Source of the DNA: an uncultured Mucilaginibacter sp.
GTDB taxonomy: Bacteria > Bacteroidota > Bacteroidia > Sphingobacteriales > Sphingobacteriaceae
Length of the DNA stretch: 64,000 bases
Direction of reading: 5' to 3'
Assembly (NCBI RefSeq): GCF_913773635.1
Contig: NZ_CAJYGQ010000003.1
Span: forward strand, 62,001 to 126,000
The notes below the pieces were generated by a model. The model ran no database searches. It saw only the letters and a program-made list of their open reading frames with translations, and had not been told where the DNA came from. Numbering within the stretch: the first letter of the stretch is position 1; each line of letters begins with the position of its first letter. Made by a program: the position numbers and the translations under genes. This document shows, piece after piece, positions 17,095 to 26,289 of this stretch.

Positions 17095-17970
17095 ATGAGA
17101 ATAGCACATTTGATATTGGCTCATAACAATCCACAGCATCTTGAGCTGCTTGTTAAGCGGTTGAGTTATGGCGATGATGTTATTTTTATTCATATTGATA
17201 AAAAGGCCGATTTAATTGCCTTTAAACATCTTGAAGCATACCCCAATGTGGTTTTTATAAAAAACCGTATCAAAGTTGGGTGGGGCGCCTACAGTATTGT
17301 TGAAGCTACCTTAAGTGGATTTAAAGAAATTTTGGCTGCTAACTTAAACTTTGATGTGGTTAATTTGCTTAGCGGCTGCGATTACCCGTTAAAAACGCCC
17401 GAGCTTTACCACCAGTTTTTGCAAAGCAATAAGGGTAAAATTTTTATGGAGTTTGAGCTGATGCATTCTAACTGGAAGGAAGCATTGTGCCGTATTGAAC
17501 GTTATCATTTAACCAACTACGAGTTTAAGGGTAAGTATGCGCTCCAAAATATATTAAACAGAATTTTGCCGAAGCGCCGCCTGCCTGGTGGTATGGTGCC
17601 TGTGGGTAGGTCGCAGTGGTTTACCGCCCCGGCCGAGTGTATCAAATATTTAGTTGATTTTATGGATAGTACCCCGGGCTTTAAGCGCTTTATTGAACAT
17701 ACCTGGGCACCGGATGAGTTTGTATTTCAAACAATTTTATATAACTCACCATACCGTGCGCAAATGGTAAATGATAATTTGCGTTACATCGATTGGTCCG
17801 AAGGGAAGCCTAGCCCTAAAACGTTTACTATTGCTGATAAGGAAAAGCTGCTTTGCTGTGATAAGCTGTTTGCCCGTAAGTTTGATGTAGCAAACCACGG
17901 CAACGTTATACAGGCAATTGATGCTCAGTTAGACAATAAGGGAGAGCAACTATCAGTAATATCAGCTTAG
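17095..17970 (+). CDS. Beta-1,6-N-acetylglucosaminyltransferase-like protein (GT14 family)
   Basis: A 291-residue protein of the core-2/I-branching (GT14) family. Landmarks are MRIAHLILAHNNP at the start, IHIDKKAD, NLLSGCDYPLK and a late WAPDEFVFQT with RYIDWSEG. I chose the ATG at 17095, preceded by an AGAAAG-like ribosome site, over a GTG at 17056. The bacterial members transfer a sugar, often branching, from a nucleotide donor; the exact linkage cannot be read off. A paralogue lies at 32189-33055, at the other end of the locus. The last nine bases overlap the convergent HATPase gene. Confidence 0.85.
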   Translation: MRIAHLILAHNNPQHLELLVKRLSYGDDVIFIHIDKKADLIAFKHLEAYPNVVFIKNRIKVGWGAYSIVEATLSGFKEILAANLNFDVVNLLSGCDYPLKTPELYHQFLQSNKGKIFMEFELMHSNWKEALCRIERYHLTNYEFKGKYALQNILNRILPKRRLPGGMVPVGRSQWFTAPAECIKYLVDFMDSTPGFKRFIEHTWAPDEFVFQTILYNSPYRAQMVNDNLRYIDWSEGKPSPKTFTIADKEKLLCCDKLFARKFDVANHGNVIQAIDAQLDNKGEQLSVISA

Positions 17971-18474
17971 CTTAATACGGGCACAAAATAAGTTGGTGGG
18001 TTTATGGTAATGATAAGTAAACTCATCGGCTGCTTTTGTAATTATAAGCAAACCCAAATGCTCGGCGAGCTGGTTTACATCCAGTTGAAATGTTAAGTTT
18101 TCTTTGCAGTAAAAGCTTACCGTGTGATCCTCTTTTTTTACGGCATAAAGTAAGTGCATAGCATCAGAACTTACCATAAGTTGCGTGTTCTTCTTTTCAA
18201 TCTCCGTAACCAAATCAAACGGCTTGCCATCATCTTTTTTGCTGATGTATAAGTGATTGTCTTTTAAGCCAACCTCTAAGGCGCTTTCTTCAGTACCTGA
18301 ATGCTTTACTGCGTTGTTGAGTAATTCGGCTATGATAAACTTAGCCCTCAGTTTTACAGCTCTTGATAAACCATGCGTTGCAAGCAGGCTGTCAAGGTAA
18401 TCAAGCATTTGCTTTGAGCAAGCACTTATACCCGATGCCTGATTATTAAATATGAACGACTGCGAGGCTGTCAT
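17962..18474 (-). CDS. HATPase-domain anti-sigma/switch-protein kinase (RsbW/SpoIIAB-like)
   Basis: A 170-residue GHKL ATPase without sensor or dimerisation-phosphotransfer domain, so not an ordinary histidine kinase. The N-box is ELLNNAVKHSG and the G1 motif is DDGKPFD. Proteins of this type phosphorylate a serine on a STAS-domain antagonist and also bind a target protein; which one they bind depends on the antagonist's phosphorylation. It lies 8 bases after the STAS gene and downstream of a receiver-PP2C phosphatase, a complete partner-switching set. The C-terminal 60 residues after the ATPase core are not obviously of known type. The target is unknown, since Bacteroidota lack a sigma-B of the Bacillus kind. 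Confidence 0.82.
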   Translation of the reverse strand: MTASQSFIFNNQASGISACSKQMLDYLDSLLATHGLSRAVKLRAKFIIAELLNNAVKHSGTEESALEVGLKDNHLYISKKDDGKPFDLVTEIEKKNTQLMVSSDAMHLLYAVKKEDHTVSFYCKENLTFQLDVNQLAEHLGLLIITKAADEFTYHYHKPTNLFCARIKLS

Positions 18475-18482
18475 AAAAAGGT

Positions 18483-18821
18483 TTACAATAGTGAAGCTTT
18501 GGCTTCCTGCTCGTTGTTATATAACTTAAAAACCTTGTCGAGCCTAATGAGTTTTAATAAATCTTCAATATCTTTTTGCAGTGCAAGTAATACCACATCA
18601 CACTGCATGGCAATGGCATGCTTAAGGCCAGCAACCAATGCACCTAAAAATGAACTGTCAACATAAGTAACCTTTCCCAAATCAAACCACACGCTCTTTT
18701 TTTTGAGGTTCAGGAGTGTTATCAACTCGTCTTTAAACTCATCGGCATGGCTAAGGTTGGCTTCGGTAAGGTTAAGCTGCACCAATACATGGGCTGGCTC
18801 TTCTTTAACAATGTTAAACAT
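18483..18821 (-). CDS. STAS-domain anti-sigma factor antagonist-like protein
   Basis: A 112-residue single STAS domain. The phosphorylatable serine is expected in YVDSSFLGAL (Ser56 or Ser57), the position used in SpoIIAA/RsbV. In its dephosphorylated state it should bind the HATPase partner and release that protein's target. The gene overlaps the end of the phosphatase gene by eight bases and is followed by the HATPase gene, so the three would be made together. Function is family-based; the phosphosite is a prediction. Confidence 0.87.
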   Translation of the reverse strand: MFNIVKEEPAHVLVQLNLTEANLSHADEFKDELITLLNLKKKSVWFDLGKVTYVDSSFLGALVAGLKHAIAMQCDVVLLALQKDIEDLLKLIRLDKVFKLYNNEQEAKASLL

Positions 18822-19956
18822 ATTTGGTAGATTTACTTATTTGTATAATGCTGCTATCATCAACCAATGTAGTTGATTGTTGTAAACGGTTTTTCAGATC
18901 GCCGAAAGATTTGCCGTTGTTAAGCAAGGTTTCAAGTTCTTTAGCAAATAACGCATAATCGCTTTTTTTGCTTTCATCAGTAGCGAAATCAATCAGCCCA
19001 TCTGTAAAAACAAATAACTGATCGCCTTCTGCCAAAATAATTTCAGTGTTGGAGTAGCTGTTGTGCGGCATTAAGCCTAATAAAAACCCGGATGAGCTAA
19101 TTTGACTTAATTGGCGGGTTTGAGCATGGTAATGGAGCAAAGGCAAATCGCCCGCACCCGAATAGTTGAGCACACCGGTGTGTTTATTTACCTTGATGAG
19201 CGATACGCCCGATAAGATATCGCGCAGGCCGTCATCGTCGCAAATTACTTCATTTATTTTACTTAAAATAGCCGCCCCCGATTCCTCATGCCCTGATACG
19301 CCAAAGCGTACGGCTGCCCTTATATAACTAAGGTAGGTGAATGTGTAAAACCAGGCTTTCCATTTTTTACCCATAATATCACCCAAAATGATGAACACAG
19401 AATTGGGTGTATCAATAAAATCTATAAAGTCTCCGCCCGGTATATCCTGATAATCGCGGTGCCAAAAATCAATGTGCAGGCCGTTAATAACAGGTGCCTT
19501 ATCGGGCACAGCCTTAATGTTTAACGCCGCAACGGTCTTCTTAATTTCAAGTTCTGATAATTCGCGCTGCTTGCTTACGGTATGTAACAGGTTGTTTATC
19601 TTAGCAACAATAACATCAACCGGTGTTCCTTTTGATACGTAGTCAATAGCTTGTAAGCCAAAGCTTTTATACATTACATCATCACCCTCAAAGCCGGTTA
19701 AAAACATAAACGGAATGTCGCGTAGTCGCTCATCGGCTAGTACCTGCTGTCTGAACTCGAGGCCGTTCATGCCCGGCATTTCATAATCAGATACAATGAC
19801 GTCTGGCGATTTATCTTTAAGGTATTCAAGCGCGTGCGGAGCATCAGGCGACGAGCTGCAGGTAAAGCCCGATTTGGTAAATGCTTTAACCAACAGTTTT
19901 AAAAACAGAGGGTTATCATCAACCAGGAAAACAGATTTTGATGCGCCTGCAGCCAT
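18814..19956 (-). CDS. Response regulator with PP2C-type (SpoIIE) serine phosphatase output
   Basis: A 380-residue protein. Residues about 8-125 are a receiver domain with acidic pocket Asp13/Asp14 and phospho-acceptor Asp57 (VIVSDYEMPG), plus the conserved Lys in YVSKG. Residues about 160-375 form a SpoIIE-like PP2C domain with PGGDFIDF, LGDIMGKK, SGAGDLPL, FTDGLIDF and a final VDDSSII, the metal-binding aspartates. Phosphorylation by an unknown histidine kinase should switch the phosphatase, which would dephosphorylate the STAS protein encoded next. It overlaps the upstream membrane-protein gene by one base. No cognate histidine kinase is in the window. Confidence 0.9.
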   Translation of the reverse strand: MAAGASKSVFLVDDNPLFLKLLVKAFTKSGFTCSSSPDAPHALEYLKDKSPDVIVSDYEMPGMNGLEFRQQVLADERLRDIPFMFLTGFEGDDVMYKSFGLQAIDYVSKGTPVDVIVAKINNLLHTVSKQRELSELEIKKTVAALNIKAVPDKAPVINGLHIDFWHRDYQDIPGGDFIDFIDTPNSVFIILGDIMGKKWKAWFYTFTYLSYIRAAVRFGVSGHEESGAAILSKINEVICDDDGLRDILSGVSLIKVNKHTGVLNYSGAGDLPLLHYHAQTRQLSQISSSGFLLGLMPHNSYSNTEIILAEGDQLFVFTDGLIDFATDESKKSDYALFAKELETLLNNGKSFGDLKNRLQQSTTLVDDSSIIQISKSTKYV

Positions 19957-20504
19957 TACTTATCAGTACTGAGTTTTTTATAGATAGATTTGACCAGTAA
20001 ATATACGCCCGAAAGAATAATTAATAATGAAATAACATCCATTAAGGTAACTCCATCATCGGGGTTAAAGTAAAAAATGGTGAACATTTCAAAATATGGC
20101 GGTGCCGGCATTATAATCATGGCAAAGCCTAGTGTTATGAGCACCAGCCCAATTAAAAAAAGTACCGTTTTGGCAATACGTTCGCCACGCAGGTATTTTT
20201 TTGACATGGTACTGTCAACCTCGTGGCTGGCCAGCATAACACTGAATTCATCCAGCATATTAGCGCGGTCATTGGATGTGTTAACCCTTATATGCTTAAA
20301 TGCATCAATATTGTCTCTGAAGTTTATAGTAGATGGTAGGGCATCGTTTACACGTTGCTTAACCTGCTTGGCCTTTTCGCTGTCAATATCACTTTGAGCA
20401 AGCAAGGCCAGCAATTCATCGAGCTTGGCATCAATAGCAGCATTGTTGCCTGCTGCCTGCTGCAGCTGCTCAACCTCTTTTTTTATATTTTCGTGCTTAC
20501 TCAA
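19956..20504 (-). CDS. Hypothetical membrane protein with N-terminal coiled coil, first gene of the partner-switch operon
   Basis: A 182-residue protein, no family recognised. Residues 1-60 are charged, heptad-rich and likely coiled coil; two helices lie at about 112-132 (TVLFLIGLVLITLGFAMIIM) and 153-172 (MDVISLLIILSGVYLLV). The only good start is a TTG at 20504. The stop codon overlaps the start of the receiver-PP2C gene by one base, so it belongs to that operon. It may anchor or sense for the switch, for example through the coiled coil, but this is a guess from context. Confidence 0.65.
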   Translation of the reverse strand: MSKHENIKKEVEQLQQAAGNNAAIDAKLDELLALLAQSDIDSEKAKQVKQRVNDALPSTINFRDNIDAFKHIRVNTSNDRANMLDEFSVMLASHEVDSTMSKKYLRGERIAKTVLFLIGLVLITLGFAMIIMPAPPYFEMFTIFYFNPDDGVTLMDVISLLIILSGVYLLVKSIYKKLSTDK

Positions 20505-20561
20505 ATTAAAGTGATAATTTCATCACAAACTTTTGCGGTTCAAAAACCGTAAACTGCAATA

Positions 20562-21485
20562 ATGAAATTGGTTTCCATCATTACGGTAAATTACAATCAA
20601 AGTTACATCACCGAGCAATTGCTTGCCTCTATTGCGGCAAATAATAGTTATCCGGCTATCGAAATTATTGTAGTTGACAATGCCAGCAAAGACAACCCTG
20701 TACCGGCATGGATACCGCAATATCCTGATGTTACCTTTATACGTTCGGAAGTTAACCTTGGTTTTGCCGGTGGTAACAACTTGGGTATAAAACAAGCCAA
20801 AGGCGATTACCTGTTTTTTGTAAACAACGACACTGAGTTTACCCCCGGCCTGGTTGAAACACTGGTGAAGCTGCTTGATGAGCAACCTCAAATAGGCATG
20901 GTATCACCTAAAATACGCTACTTTGATGAGCCAACTATGCTGCAGTATGCAGGCTACACGCAAATGAACTACTATTTTATGCGTAACAGTACCATAGGGC
21001 AGTTTGAGGAAGATAAAGGGCAGTATGACCAAACCACAGGGCCAACCGGTTATATACACGGCGCAGCCATGATGGTGCGTCGCGAGGCCATTGAAAAGGC
21101 AGGCGTAATGGCCGAGAACTTCTTCCTGTATTATGAGGAGATGGACTGGAACGATCATATCAAACGTGCCGGTTACCAAATATGGGTTGAGCCGCGGGCA
21201 TTAATTTACCACAAAGAATCTGTATCGGTAGGTCGTGTTAGTGGGCTAAAGGAATACTTTATGAACCGCAACCGTATTCTCTTTATCAGGCGTAATGCGC
21301 CATCTGCCTTAACGGTTATAATATTTTATATATACTTCATACTATTGGTTACCCCGCGCAACATTATTAACTATATGCGTAAAGGCAATGAATATAAAGG
21401 TTTCACCAGCCTGCTGCTTAAAGCTATATGGTGGAATTTTACGCACTCAAAAAACATTACCAATTTAGGCTACAAGCTCAACTAA
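20562..21485 (+). CDS. Family 2 glycosyltransferase, rhamnosyltransferase (WbbL)-like
   Basis: A 307-residue GT-A enzyme. SIITVNYNQS, VVDNASKDN, NLGFAGGNNLGIKQA and FVNNDTEF are the hallmarks of WbbL/RfbF-type transferases, and the YYEEMDW region supplies the catalytic base area. One hydrophobic segment at about 247-267 probably ties it to the membrane. It would extend the lipid-linked repeat unit. It starts 57 bases from the divergent partner-switch operon, and the next gene follows after only three bases. Confidence 0.88.
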   Translation: MKLVSIITVNYNQSYITEQLLASIAANNSYPAIEIIVVDNASKDNPVPAWIPQYPDVTFIRSEVNLGFAGGNNLGIKQAKGDYLFFVNNDTEFTPGLVETLVKLLDEQPQIGMVSPKIRYFDEPTMLQYAGYTQMNYYFMRNSTIGQFEEDKGQYDQTTGPTGYIHGAAMMVRREAIEKAGVMAENFFLYYEEMDWNDHIKRAGYQIWVEPRALIYHKESVSVGRVSGLKEYFMNRNRILFIRRNAPSALTVIIFYIYFILLVTPRNIINYMRKGNEYKGFTSLLLKAIWWNFTHSKNITNLGYKLN

Positions 21486-21488
21486 CCT

Positions 21489-22658
21489 ATGAAAATTGCA
21501 CTTTGGCTTAGCCTCTTCATTGTTTTTTATGCCTTTTTTGGGTACGGTATTTTGCTGTTCATCATCATTAAAATAAAACGTGTGCTGCGCGGAAAACCCG
21601 TTGCACCCATAGTTGCCGATGCCTATATGCCTACTTGTAGTTTGGTAATTGCAGCTTACAACGAAGAAGGTTTTATTATCGAAAAAATAAAGAACACCCT
21701 TGAACTGCAATATCCTGCTGGTAAACTCGAACTGGTTTTTATAACTGATGGCTCAAGCGACCGCACACCGGATTTGATAGCCACCTATCCACAAATACGT
21801 TTAATGCACTCGCCCGAGCGTAGGGGTAAAATTGCTGCCATTCATCGTGCTATGGAAACTATTGCTACTGATGTAGTGGTGTTTACTGATGCCAATACTT
21901 TTTTAAACCCCGATGCATTGCTGAAAATTTGCCGCCACTACGCCGACCCTAAAGTGGGTGCAGTTGCCGGCGAAAAGCGCATACATGTTGACGCTACTGC
22001 CGATGCCACCGCAGGCGAGGGTTTTTACTGGAAGTACGAATCCAAACTTAAAACCTGGGATTCTGAATTGCTTACTGTTGTGGGCGCCGCAGGCGAATTA
22101 TTTAGTATACGTACCGCACTGTACCGGCCTATATCTCCCAATGCTATTTTGGACGATTTTATGATATCATTACTGGTGGCCGAAGAAGGGTTCCGTGTAC
22201 TATACGAACCGGAGGCTTACGCTACCGAAACTTCATCAGAAAACGTAAAGGAAGAACTTAAACGTAAAATACGCATTGCCGCCGGGGGTATTCAATCCAT
22301 TGTTTGGTTAAAAAGCTTACTCAACCCGTTTCCGCAGCCGCTTTTGTCATTTCAGTATATCAGTCACCGCGTTTTAAGGTGGACGGTAGTGCCTTTTTTA
22401 ATGATACTTTCATTGATATTTAACGCCGTGATTGTAGCTGCATGTGGAGGAGTAATTTACCAGTTAATGCTTGCAGGGCAGGTACTGTTTTATGGCGCAT
22501 CATTAGCAGGCTGGTTGTTGGAGCGCCGCGAAATAAAAGTTAAGGCACTTTTTATACCTTATTATTTTTGCATGATGAATTATGCGGTAATCAGGGGAAT
22601 ATTCAGGTACATGGCAGGTGGACAAAGCGCTGCCTGGGAAAAAAGTAAACGGAAATAA
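21489..22658 (+). CDS. Membrane-integrated family 2 glycosyltransferase
   Basis: A 389-residue enzyme with one N-terminal helix (about 3-27) and three C-terminal helices (about 295-380). The GT-A core shows SLVIAAYNEEG, FITDGSSD, FTDANTF (DxN in place of DxD), ILDDFMIS (catalytic Asp pair) and a Lys/Arg-rich KRKIRIAAGG in the position of the QxxRW motif. The layout is that of BcsA/IcaA-like or NodC-like transferases. It could be a priming or processive glycosyltransferase of the exopolysaccharide. It is coupled closely to the preceding gene. Confidence 0.85.
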   Translation: MKIALWLSLFIVFYAFFGYGILLFIIIKIKRVLRGKPVAPIVADAYMPTCSLVIAAYNEEGFIIEKIKNTLELQYPAGKLELVFITDGSSDRTPDLIATYPQIRLMHSPERRGKIAAIHRAMETIATDVVVFTDANTFLNPDALLKICRHYADPKVGAVAGEKRIHVDATADATAGEGFYWKYESKLKTWDSELLTVVGAAGELFSIRTALYRPISPNAILDDFMISLLVAEEGFRVLYEPEAYATETSSENVKEELKRKIRIAAGGIQSIVWLKSLLNPFPQPLLSFQYISHRVLRWTVVPFLMILSLIFNAVIVAACGGVIYQLMLAGQVLFYGASLAGWLLERREIKVKALFIPYYFCMMNYAVIRGIFRYMAGGQSAAWEKSKRK

Positions 22659-22675
22659 TTTAGAAGTACTAATCT

Positions 22676-22698
22676 TAGATTTCTTAATTAAGAATCTA
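22676..22698. repeat. Short imperfect palindrome between two glycosyltransferase genes
   Basis: The arms TAGATTTCTTAA and TTAAGAATCTA pair over 11 bases with one unpaired T. No T-tract follows, so it is not a convincing terminator; it may be an mRNA end structure or a protein-binding site. Confidence 0.35.
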
Positions 22699-22736
22699 TT
22701 TCAATCCGCTACATATAAGAGCATCAACTAAAAGCT

Positions 22737-23498
22737 ATGGCAAATCAATATCCATCTGTAACGCTTTTAATAACACACTACAACCGTAGCCAATCATTAG
22801 AAAGGCTGTTGCTTGCCTTTCAAAAGCAAAATATTGTTTTTGGAGATATTGTTGTTTCTGATGACGGTAGTAAGCCTGAACATCTTACTAAACTGAAAGA
22901 GATAGCCCCACTTTACAATTTCAGGTTAATTACTACACCTAAGAATGGTGGTTTAGGTAATAACATTAATAAAGGGCAGGATGCCGTCAACACTGCTTAT
23001 ACGTTGTACGTACAGGAAGATTTTGATCCGTTTGCTGATTATGCTACAAGGCTAACTGACGCTTTAAGTATTATGGATGAGCGGCCTGATGTAGACATGG
23101 TAAGGTTTTATGCTTACTTCAAATACCCATACCTGAAACCTTACCGCAATGGTTTCTCAGAAATGGTTTTCAAAATATGGTATCCGGGATATAAAAAATT
23201 CCACGTTTACAGTGATCATCCGCACCTGCGCCGAAGCTCATTTTTTGCCAAATTTGGCCGTTATGCTGAAGGAATTAAAGGTGACCGAACGGAGTTTTTG
23301 ATGAACTTGTCATTCATTAAAAAGAAGGGCAAAGCCATGTTTTATGAAAATTATAAGGGCGTATTTGACCAGGTAAATTCAAGCGACGAGCCAAGCACCA
23401 TGACACGCAGCGACCTGCGCCAAAGCAATAACCCGTTTATTGCATTAGCACGTGCTATATACCGCAATGTTAAGCATACGTGGGAAGTACTTTTTTAA
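22737..23498 (+). CDS. Family 2 glycosyltransferase (paralogue of 14817-15608)
   Basis: A 253-residue soluble GT-A enzyme with TLLITHYNRSQSLERLL, IVVSDDGSKPEHL and YVQEDFDP. It is a near full-length paralogue of the enzyme at 14817-15608, differing mainly in the acceptor-side region (about 125-150) and the C-terminus. The last 29 bases overlap the 3' end of the convergent glycosyltransferase gene. It likely adds a sugar of the same class as its paralogue to a different position. Confidence 0.85.
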   Translation: MANQYPSVTLLITHYNRSQSLERLLLAFQKQNIVFGDIVVSDDGSKPEHLTKLKEIAPLYNFRLITTPKNGGLGNNINKGQDAVNTAYTLYVQEDFDPFADYATRLTDALSIMDERPDVDMVRFYAYFKYPYLKPYRNGFSEMVFKIWYPGYKKFHVYSDHPHLRRSSFFAKFGRYAEGIKGDRTEFLMNLSFIKKKGKAMFYENYKGVFDQVNSSDEPSTMTRSDLRQSNNPFIALARAIYRNVKHTWEVLF

Positions 23499-24690
23499 TG
23501 GCCTTGTAAATTTCGGCTACGTTGTTTTCCCAGGTGTGTGAGCCTGCAAAGCGTATGCGCTCATCCTGCTTATCAACGGTGTTTTCGGCAAGTGCCTGGT
23601 CAATTAAACGTACGTAATCTTCCTTGGTGTCGGCCAGATAAACATAGCCGTCAAACGCGCTCATGGCTTCGGTACGGGTAGCTACGGTTGGTTTGCCCAT
23701 TGCTAAATACTCGTCAATTTTACGCGGATAATTACCAATGGTTACCTGATTGACAATTTGAGGGTTAAGGCATACATCAAATGCACTTATGTAAGCCGGA
23801 AGCATATCAGGATTTTTGGCACCTAAAAAATGTACGTTAGGTATTTTATGTAAATCGCTTTTTTGAAACTCACCATCCTCAGGACCAACCAGCACTATGT
23901 TCCATTGAGGGCGTTGCCTGGCTACATAGCGTAAAATTTCCATATCAAGCCTTATACTCTGCAGCGCTCCAACGTAACCAATAACAGGTTTGGGTACATG
24001 TAAAATGTCTTTCGGAGCGGGCTTTTCCTGGTTATACCCTGTAAAAGTATCTAAATCACAACCCTGACCTACGTAAAACGAGTTAGGATTGTACTGTTTG
24101 CAATAGTCGGCCAGGTAGGTGGAGTTGGCTACGCATAAATCACTTTTGGCAATGAGGGCAGGCTCCATTGTGGTGCCGTGCAACTTCCAGTAGTCAACAG
24201 CCAGCATAAAATCACGTGAGTAGTAAATGCTAACGGCCGGCTTTAAAAGCTCTTTTAAATAATAGCTTCTGAACATATCGTTATCATTAAACAATATGTA
24301 ATCTTTAAACCCAAGTTGCTTTACAGCTCTTTGTATGGAGCGGGCAAATCGTTTATTGTTTATCTTGTTTAAAAAGGTATAAACCGAATCGTTCTTAATC
24401 CAGTTTACCGATTCTATCATTTCATCAGGATAGTAGTTCCATAGGTTTTCCTGCAGGTGTATAAGCCCGTTTACTTTGCCCTTTATAACCTCACGGCGCT
24501 TTTTTACGTTTGGGCTATCCTTATACTTAAGCAGTGTAATACGATCAAGCGGTGAGTTAACATATAACACGCGGTTGTGCCTGGCAAATTCAAGCGCAAT
24601 ATTTTTACAGTTGCTGCCAATTTCAACATCCCATGGTTGCTGACCAACAATAATGATGTCTTTATTTTTGATGATTGCGCCGCTGCTCAT
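23470..24690 (-). CDS. Group 1 glycosyltransferase (GT4-like)
   Basis: A 406-residue GT-B enzyme. The N-terminal domain begins IIIVGQQPWDVEIGSNCKNIALEFA; the C-terminal domain has IGYVGALQSIRLD, VLVGPEDG and KIDEYLAMGKPTVAT, in which the Glu of the EX7E-like donor site is seen. It would use a nucleotide sugar with retention of configuration to extend the lipid-linked unit. It lies 15 bases after the polymerase gene, so both belong to the long minus-strand transcript from the tolC-like gene. The 3' end overlaps the convergent gene. Confidence 0.85.
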   Translation of the reverse strand: MSSGAIIKNKDIIIVGQQPWDVEIGSNCKNIALEFARHNRVLYVNSPLDRITLLKYKDSPNVKKRREVIKGKVNGLIHLQENLWNYYPDEMIESVNWIKNDSVYTFLNKINNKRFARSIQRAVKQLGFKDYILFNDNDMFRSYYLKELLKPAVSIYYSRDFMLAVDYWKLHGTTMEPALIAKSDLCVANSTYLADYCKQYNPNSFYVGQGCDLDTFTGYNQEKPAPKDILHVPKPVIGYVGALQSIRLDMEILRYVARQRPQWNIVLVGPEDGEFQKSDLHKIPNVHFLGAKNPDMLPAYISAFDVCLNPQIVNQVTIGNYPRKIDEYLAMGKPTVATRTEAMSAFDGYVYLADTKEDYVRLIDQALAENTVDKQDERIRFAGSHTWENNVAEIYKAIKKVLPTYA

Positions 24691-24705
24691 ATAAAATGTA
24701 AGGTG

Positions 24706-26232
24706 TTATACAGTTAAAGAATCAAAAGAAGATACGCCTGCCGCTTCTTTTTGTTTAGCCTGATCAAGTCTGAAGGTGACTTCAATAAGCGCAACTTCAA
24801 GGTAAAAGAACACGTTTGATGGGTATTGAACCAATGCCTCCTGCGGAAAGTTAGCAATATTATAGGCAAATACAACCAAAGTCATGGCCAAACAGTACGT
24901 TTTAAGCTCAGGATCTTTCATTTGGTAATAGTTGTTTATGCCCTTTTTCATGATGGTAAACATCATTAGGCAAAATAACAACAGGCCAATCCATCCTTCC
25001 TCAACAGCTACGCGTATATAACCACTATCGGGCGGGAAACTGGCAAGGAATGACCCGGGCGCAAATTTTTTGCCCCAGTCACCGGTAGCACCCAGGCCGC
25101 CGCCCATAGGGTGGGTAAGTATGTAAGGCTGTATACGCTTTTGATTTTGCTTACGCAGGTTATACGAATCATCGTTATTGGGCCTGAAAGCAGTTTGAAA
25201 GCGTTGAATGTTGGCGTTACCCGTAGGTATGTTAATAAGAACCAGCAAAAATACTGCAGCTACACAAGTAAAAATTAATACCCGTTGGCTGTAGTTTAGT
25301 ATGGCAAACAACAGCAGCGCCGCCGGTAGCAGTACGTTGGCCCCACGTGTGCCCGAAAACAGCATGGATGACATGTACAAAAACGCACACACTACTAGCA
25401 CCAGCTTCTTCCAAAGCTTATATTTACCGGCTATAATACATATACATAAAATGGTAGGCATTACCATGTTGTAAGAAAACGAAACCGGGTCTGAAAAGGT
25501 AGAGAACTTACGCCAATGGCCGGCTATAAACAGCAACGAGGCAATAGCCGGATCAGAATGGAGATAGGCTTCCTCAGCGTCTGAAAACCCGATATATTCT
25601 TGCTTATAGGCGTATAAGGCAGCAATTAGTGCCATAAGCAACCATAGCTTAAAAATAAAGCGTATAAACGTTACCGACCGTATACTGTATAGGTGCACAA
25701 AATAGCCCAACAGCACTATGGCAACAGTACGTATGGTGTATACCCAGGCCAGGCGCGATTCGGCGAAGGGATTGCCAAATTCAAGTATGTTGTAACCCAG
25801 CCAAACTAATAGTACGGTGGTTATAGGGCTTTTGAAATATGCCCAGTTATTATCGTCGTTTTTTACCCTTACGGCCAGGCCTAGCAACAGTAAAAACTGT
25901 ATGCCATCCATAAGCGTACCAATTGGCCCGGGTACACCAATACGGCCCAGCATAAATAGAAAGTAGGCCATTATTAGCTGTAGCGTAATGCCAAATTTGG
26001 GATAGCTGGTAATAGCATGCAATAGTGGTAAAACGCCAATTGCAAGCATTAATAAAATGCCGAAGGGCAAACCCATTTTAACTGTGCCGGCTGCAATAAC
26101 TGCCGAGGCGGCAAGCAGCATAACTATACCTGCAGGCGTTTTTAATTTTTGAATCAAAAACAGGTTAACCAGGCGCTGTTTAAAGCTGCCGCCTTTGTTA
26201 TTGCCGGTTATGGTTACCTGTAAGTTGTTCAT
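24706..26232 (-). CDS. O-antigen polymerase/ligase-like membrane protein (Wzy/WaaL family)
   Basis: A 508-residue protein with about eleven hydrophobic segments and a large periplasmic loop (about 340-400) containing RKQNQKRIQPYILTHPMGGGLG and the PDSGYIRVAVEEGWIGL stretch, which match the O-antigen ligase/polymerase family. With the flippase and Wzc-like protein in the same locus, it is best read as the repeat-unit polymerase. The N-terminal 30 residues are cytoplasmic and basic. The small 49-residue membrane gene lies 57 bases upstream. Confidence 0.87.
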   Translation of the reverse strand: MNNLQVTITGNNKGGSFKQRLVNLFLIQKLKTPAGIVMLLAASAVIAAGTVKMGLPFGILLMLAIGVLPLLHAITSYPKFGITLQLIMAYFLFMLGRIGVPGPIGTLMDGIQFLLLLGLAVRVKNDDNNWAYFKSPITTVLLVWLGYNILEFGNPFAESRLAWVYTIRTVAIVLLGYFVHLYSIRSVTFIRFIFKLWLLMALIAALYAYKQEYIGFSDAEEAYLHSDPAIASLLFIAGHWRKFSTFSDPVSFSYNMVMPTILCICIIAGKYKLWKKLVLVVCAFLYMSSMLFSGTRGANVLLPAALLLFAILNYSQRVLIFTCVAAVFLLVLINIPTGNANIQRFQTAFRPNNDDSYNLRKQNQKRIQPYILTHPMGGGLGATGDWGKKFAPGSFLASFPPDSGYIRVAVEEGWIGLLLFCLMMFTIMKKGINNYYQMKDPELKTYCLAMTLVVFAYNIANFPQEALVQYPSNVFFYLEVALIEVTFRLDQAKQKEAAGVSSFDSLTV

Positions 26233-26289
26233 GTATAAATAATCATTACGTTGCTGCTATTGGGTTGCCGCAATGCATGGCCATTGTTA

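Noticed and set aside
17962..18474. Two-component histidine kinase
   Set aside because: There is no dimerisation/phospho-acceptor domain or sensor; the small HATPase next to STAS and PP2C genes is a switch kinase.
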